Assembly (NCBI RefSeq): GCF_008364765.1
Contig: NZ_VTUY01000006.1
Coordinates: 241,169-305,168 of the forward strand
Direction of reading: 5' to 3'
Source of the DNA: Bacillus sp. CH30_1T
GTDB lineage: Bacteria > Bacillota > Bacilli > Bacillales > Bacillaceae_B
DNA: 64,000 bases
In this document: positions 62,509 to 64,000 of the stretch, piece after piece
How positions within the stretch are numbered: position 1 is the stretch's first letter
How the letters are laid out: each line of letters begins with the position of its first letter
Position numbers and translations under genes: made by a program
Notes under the pieces: model-generated
The model's input: the letters and a program-made list of their open reading frames with translations, nothing else
Told to the model about the DNA's origin: nothing
Database searches by the model: none

Positions 62509-63591
62509 TCATTCCCACCATATTGAAGAGGGGTAGGAATCACCTTCTACTGGAAAAGTTTCTCCGATTCGTGGGGTAACAACATGAACCCCTTGTTCTG
62601 CGCCGCTTTTCGTCACTCTCATAATGGGATCAGTCCATTCATGAAAAGATAATGTGAAAGCACCCCAATGAATGGGCAGAAGCCACTTCCCCTTCACATC
62701 AAGATGGGCTTGTACAGTCTCTTCCGGGCACATATGTATCGGTGCCCATCTGGGATCATATTGACCACATTCCATCAGGGACAAATCGAATGGTCCATAA
62801 ACACTGCCGATTTCTTTGAAATGCGGGCCGTATCCACTATCCCCGCTAAAAAAGAGTCTGGAAGAGTTCCCGATGATACACCATGAACACCATAAGGTGG
62901 CATTACGATCATGTAAGCTTCTGCCGGAAAAATGTCGTGCGGGGGTACAAGCCAGAGTAAGTCCACTCCACTCAACCTCTTCCCACCAATCAAGCTCTAC
63001 AATGTGATCAGAATGGATTCCCCATCTCTCAAGGTGACTCCCTACCCCGATGGGAACGAAAAACTGCTTCACTTTGCCTCGAAGCTTTTGAATCGTGCCA
63101 TAATCCAGATGATCGTAATGATCATGCGAAAAGATCACAGCATCAATAGATGGGAGATCATCCATTTGAAAAGGAAGATCTTTGCTATACCGCTTTCCGC
63201 CAATCCAAGGAAACGGGGATGGAGCTCGACCAAACATGGGATCAAGAAGTAGTCTATTCCCATCAATCTCAATAATCGATGCTGAGTGACCAAACCAGGT
63301 TACATTCGTAACGGAATGAGGATGTTCAAAGGAGGGAAATCCGACTCTTGGAATATCGGTATCAGGTTTACGGTTGGCATTTCTTTTCATAAGATCCCGA
63401 ATCATTGTAAGAGACGTGGAAAAACTGGTATCCATAGAAGTTGGGATGGGATTTTTAAATGAGCCTTTTGAATGCTGTGGAGATGACCGTACACGTTCAA
63501 GAGAAGGCTTCTCACCAAATGCAGGATAAAACCGGATAACCAGGAAGGCAATCACGATCATAGCGGTAAGCAAAAATATAGATATTAGCAT
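62509..63591 (-). CDS. metallo-beta-lactamase-fold hydrolase (NAPE-PLD/UlaG-like)
   Basis: 360 aa with an N-terminal membrane anchor (about 2-22). The MBL-fold HxHxDH signature is SHDHYDHLDYG, preceded by WFGHSASIIEIDGNRLLLDP. Later metal ligands appear in CTPARHFSGRS, FFSGDSGYG and PIHWGAFTLS. The set of motifs is that of NAPE-PLD-like phospholipase D/RomA proteins. The substrate is unknown. It stands alone, divergent from the DM13 gene. Confidence 0.88.
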   Translation of the reverse strand: MLISIFLLTAMIVIAFLVIRFYPAFGEKPSLERVRSSPQHSKGSFKNPIPTSMDTSFSTSLTMIRDLMKRNANRKPDTDIPRVGFPSFEHPHSVTNVTWFGHSASIIEIDGNRLLLDPMFGRAPSPFPWIGGKRYSKDLPFQMDDLPSIDAVIFSHDHYDHLDYGTIQKLRGKVKQFFVPIGVGSHLERWGIHSDHIVELDWWEEVEWSGLTLACTPARHFSGRSLHDRNATLWCSWCIIGNSSRLFFSGDSGYGPHFKEIGSVYGPFDLSLMECGQYDPRWAPIHMCPEETVQAHLDVKGKWLLPIHWGAFTLSFHEWTDPIMRVTKSGAEQGVHVVTPRIGETFPVEGDSYPSSIWWE

Positions 63592-63754
63592 GGATTCTGC
63601 TCCTTTTCATTCGATATCTTTTACTATCTCAGATATGCTTTCGACTGTCCAAAATGAAGGCTGTGTCACATTTAAGAATTATTTAAGATTTCCGTTAAGA
63701 ATCCATAAGGTTTGTTTATTAAACTATCGTTAATCATAGTGAGAGGATGATCAA

Positions 63755-64000
63755 ATGAAAAGATGGATGATTGGAATAGCTGTAGTAGGAGCTTTGGGAG
63801 TAGGATGGTGGCTGATTTCTCCGTTATTTTTAGATAAGGTGGTAAACGAAGCGCCTGTTTCATCGCCTTCTGGCTCAAATATGAAAGAACAAGAAGAGAA
63901 TACTATGAAAGAAACGGATTCATCTTCGCCAGAAGAAATAACAAACGATACAATAAAAGTAAATGAATTAGTCGGGACCTTTCATGGAGCAGATGAAAAT
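63755..64000 (+). CDS. DM13-domain membrane-anchored protein (3' truncated by window edge)
   Basis: The first 82 codons only. An N-terminal transmembrane anchor (MKRWMIGIAVVGALGVGWWL) is followed by a Ser/Glu-rich linker (about 35-70) and then ELVGTFHGADEN, the usual start of a DM13 domain. AGAGGATGATCAA precedes ATG 63755. The domain is thought to take part in electron transfer; the rest lies outside the window. Confidence 0.75.
   Translation, partial: MKRWMIGIAVVGALGVGWWLISPLFLDKVVNEAPVSSPSGSNMKEQEENTMKETDSSSPEEITNDTIKVNELVGTFHGADEN

Noticed and set aside
1..64000. Mobile elements, prophage, rRNA and tRNA genes
   Set aside because: No transposase, integrase or phage structural motifs and no tRNA/rRNA sequences were recognised. 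The only repeats are the intergenic palindromes, the 20-bp array and the duplicated protease parts.

Overview
The window is AT-rich, with strong AAGGAGG-type ribosome binding sites, frequent TTG/GTG starts, T-tailed hairpin terminators, an S-box (SAM-I) riboswitch, spore-coat-type proteins and many proteins recognisable from Bacillus subtilis. It is chromosomal DNA of an endospore-forming Bacillaceae member, Bacillus sensu lato. The Rossellomorea/marine Bacillus group is a guess. I see no rRNA, tRNA, CRISPR array, transposase or prophage genes.

Region 1 (1-31155) is an extracellular protease island. It holds four very large Vpr-like subtilases (one cut by the left edge), each ending in a cohesin-like domain, a small beta-sandwich and a dockerin-like module. 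A fifth subtilase of the C5a-peptidase/lactocepin type and a chimeric protease pseudogene lie among them. Three mutually homologous HTH-plus-TPR regulators of the NprR/PlcR (RNPP) kind and one more distant HTH/helical-repeat regulator are interspersed. The island closes with a SipW-type signal peptidase, a CalY/TasA-family exoprotein and a small lipoprotein that is a free-standing copy of the proteases' I9 propeptide. C-rich promoter-proximal motifs recur upstream of several of these genes. Together this looks like a peptide- or density-regulated secreted proteolytic system with its own assembly modules and a membrane-anchored propeptide; this is inference.

Region 2 (31156-42120) is mixed housekeeping and accessory DNA: Bacillus-type intergenic repeats, a DUF2254 membrane protein, a SAM-riboswitch-controlled hom-aspartokinase operon, a LysM/YkuD L,D-transpeptidase, a CotF-like coat protein, a ycgF-ycgG-ycgH-like set and a YkgA-like amidinotransferase-fold enzyme with a possible leader peptide.

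Region 3 (42121-57105) is iron-related. A Fur-box promoter drives a six-gene operon in the order of rhizobial rhbABCDEF, predicted to make the hydroxamate/citrate siderophore schizokinen or a close relative. A second aspartokinase is appended, probably to supply aspartate semialdehyde for the diaminobutyrate branch. A MarR-TIM-barrel operon diverges from an MFS exporter across a perfect palindrome. A second Fur promoter drives a flavodoxin and a Cas4/AddB-like Fe-S protein that appears to lack nuclease residues. A DUF1540 protein and a small hypothetical follow.

Region 4 (57106-64000) contains an MFS transporter, a 5 x 20-bp tandem repeat, a NERD-domain protein, a catR-catDE (catechol/quinone response) locus, a Gly/Tyr/Pro-rich coat-like protein, a GN-repeat protein, a metallo-beta-lactamase-fold hydrolase and the start of a DM13-domain protein cut by the right edge.
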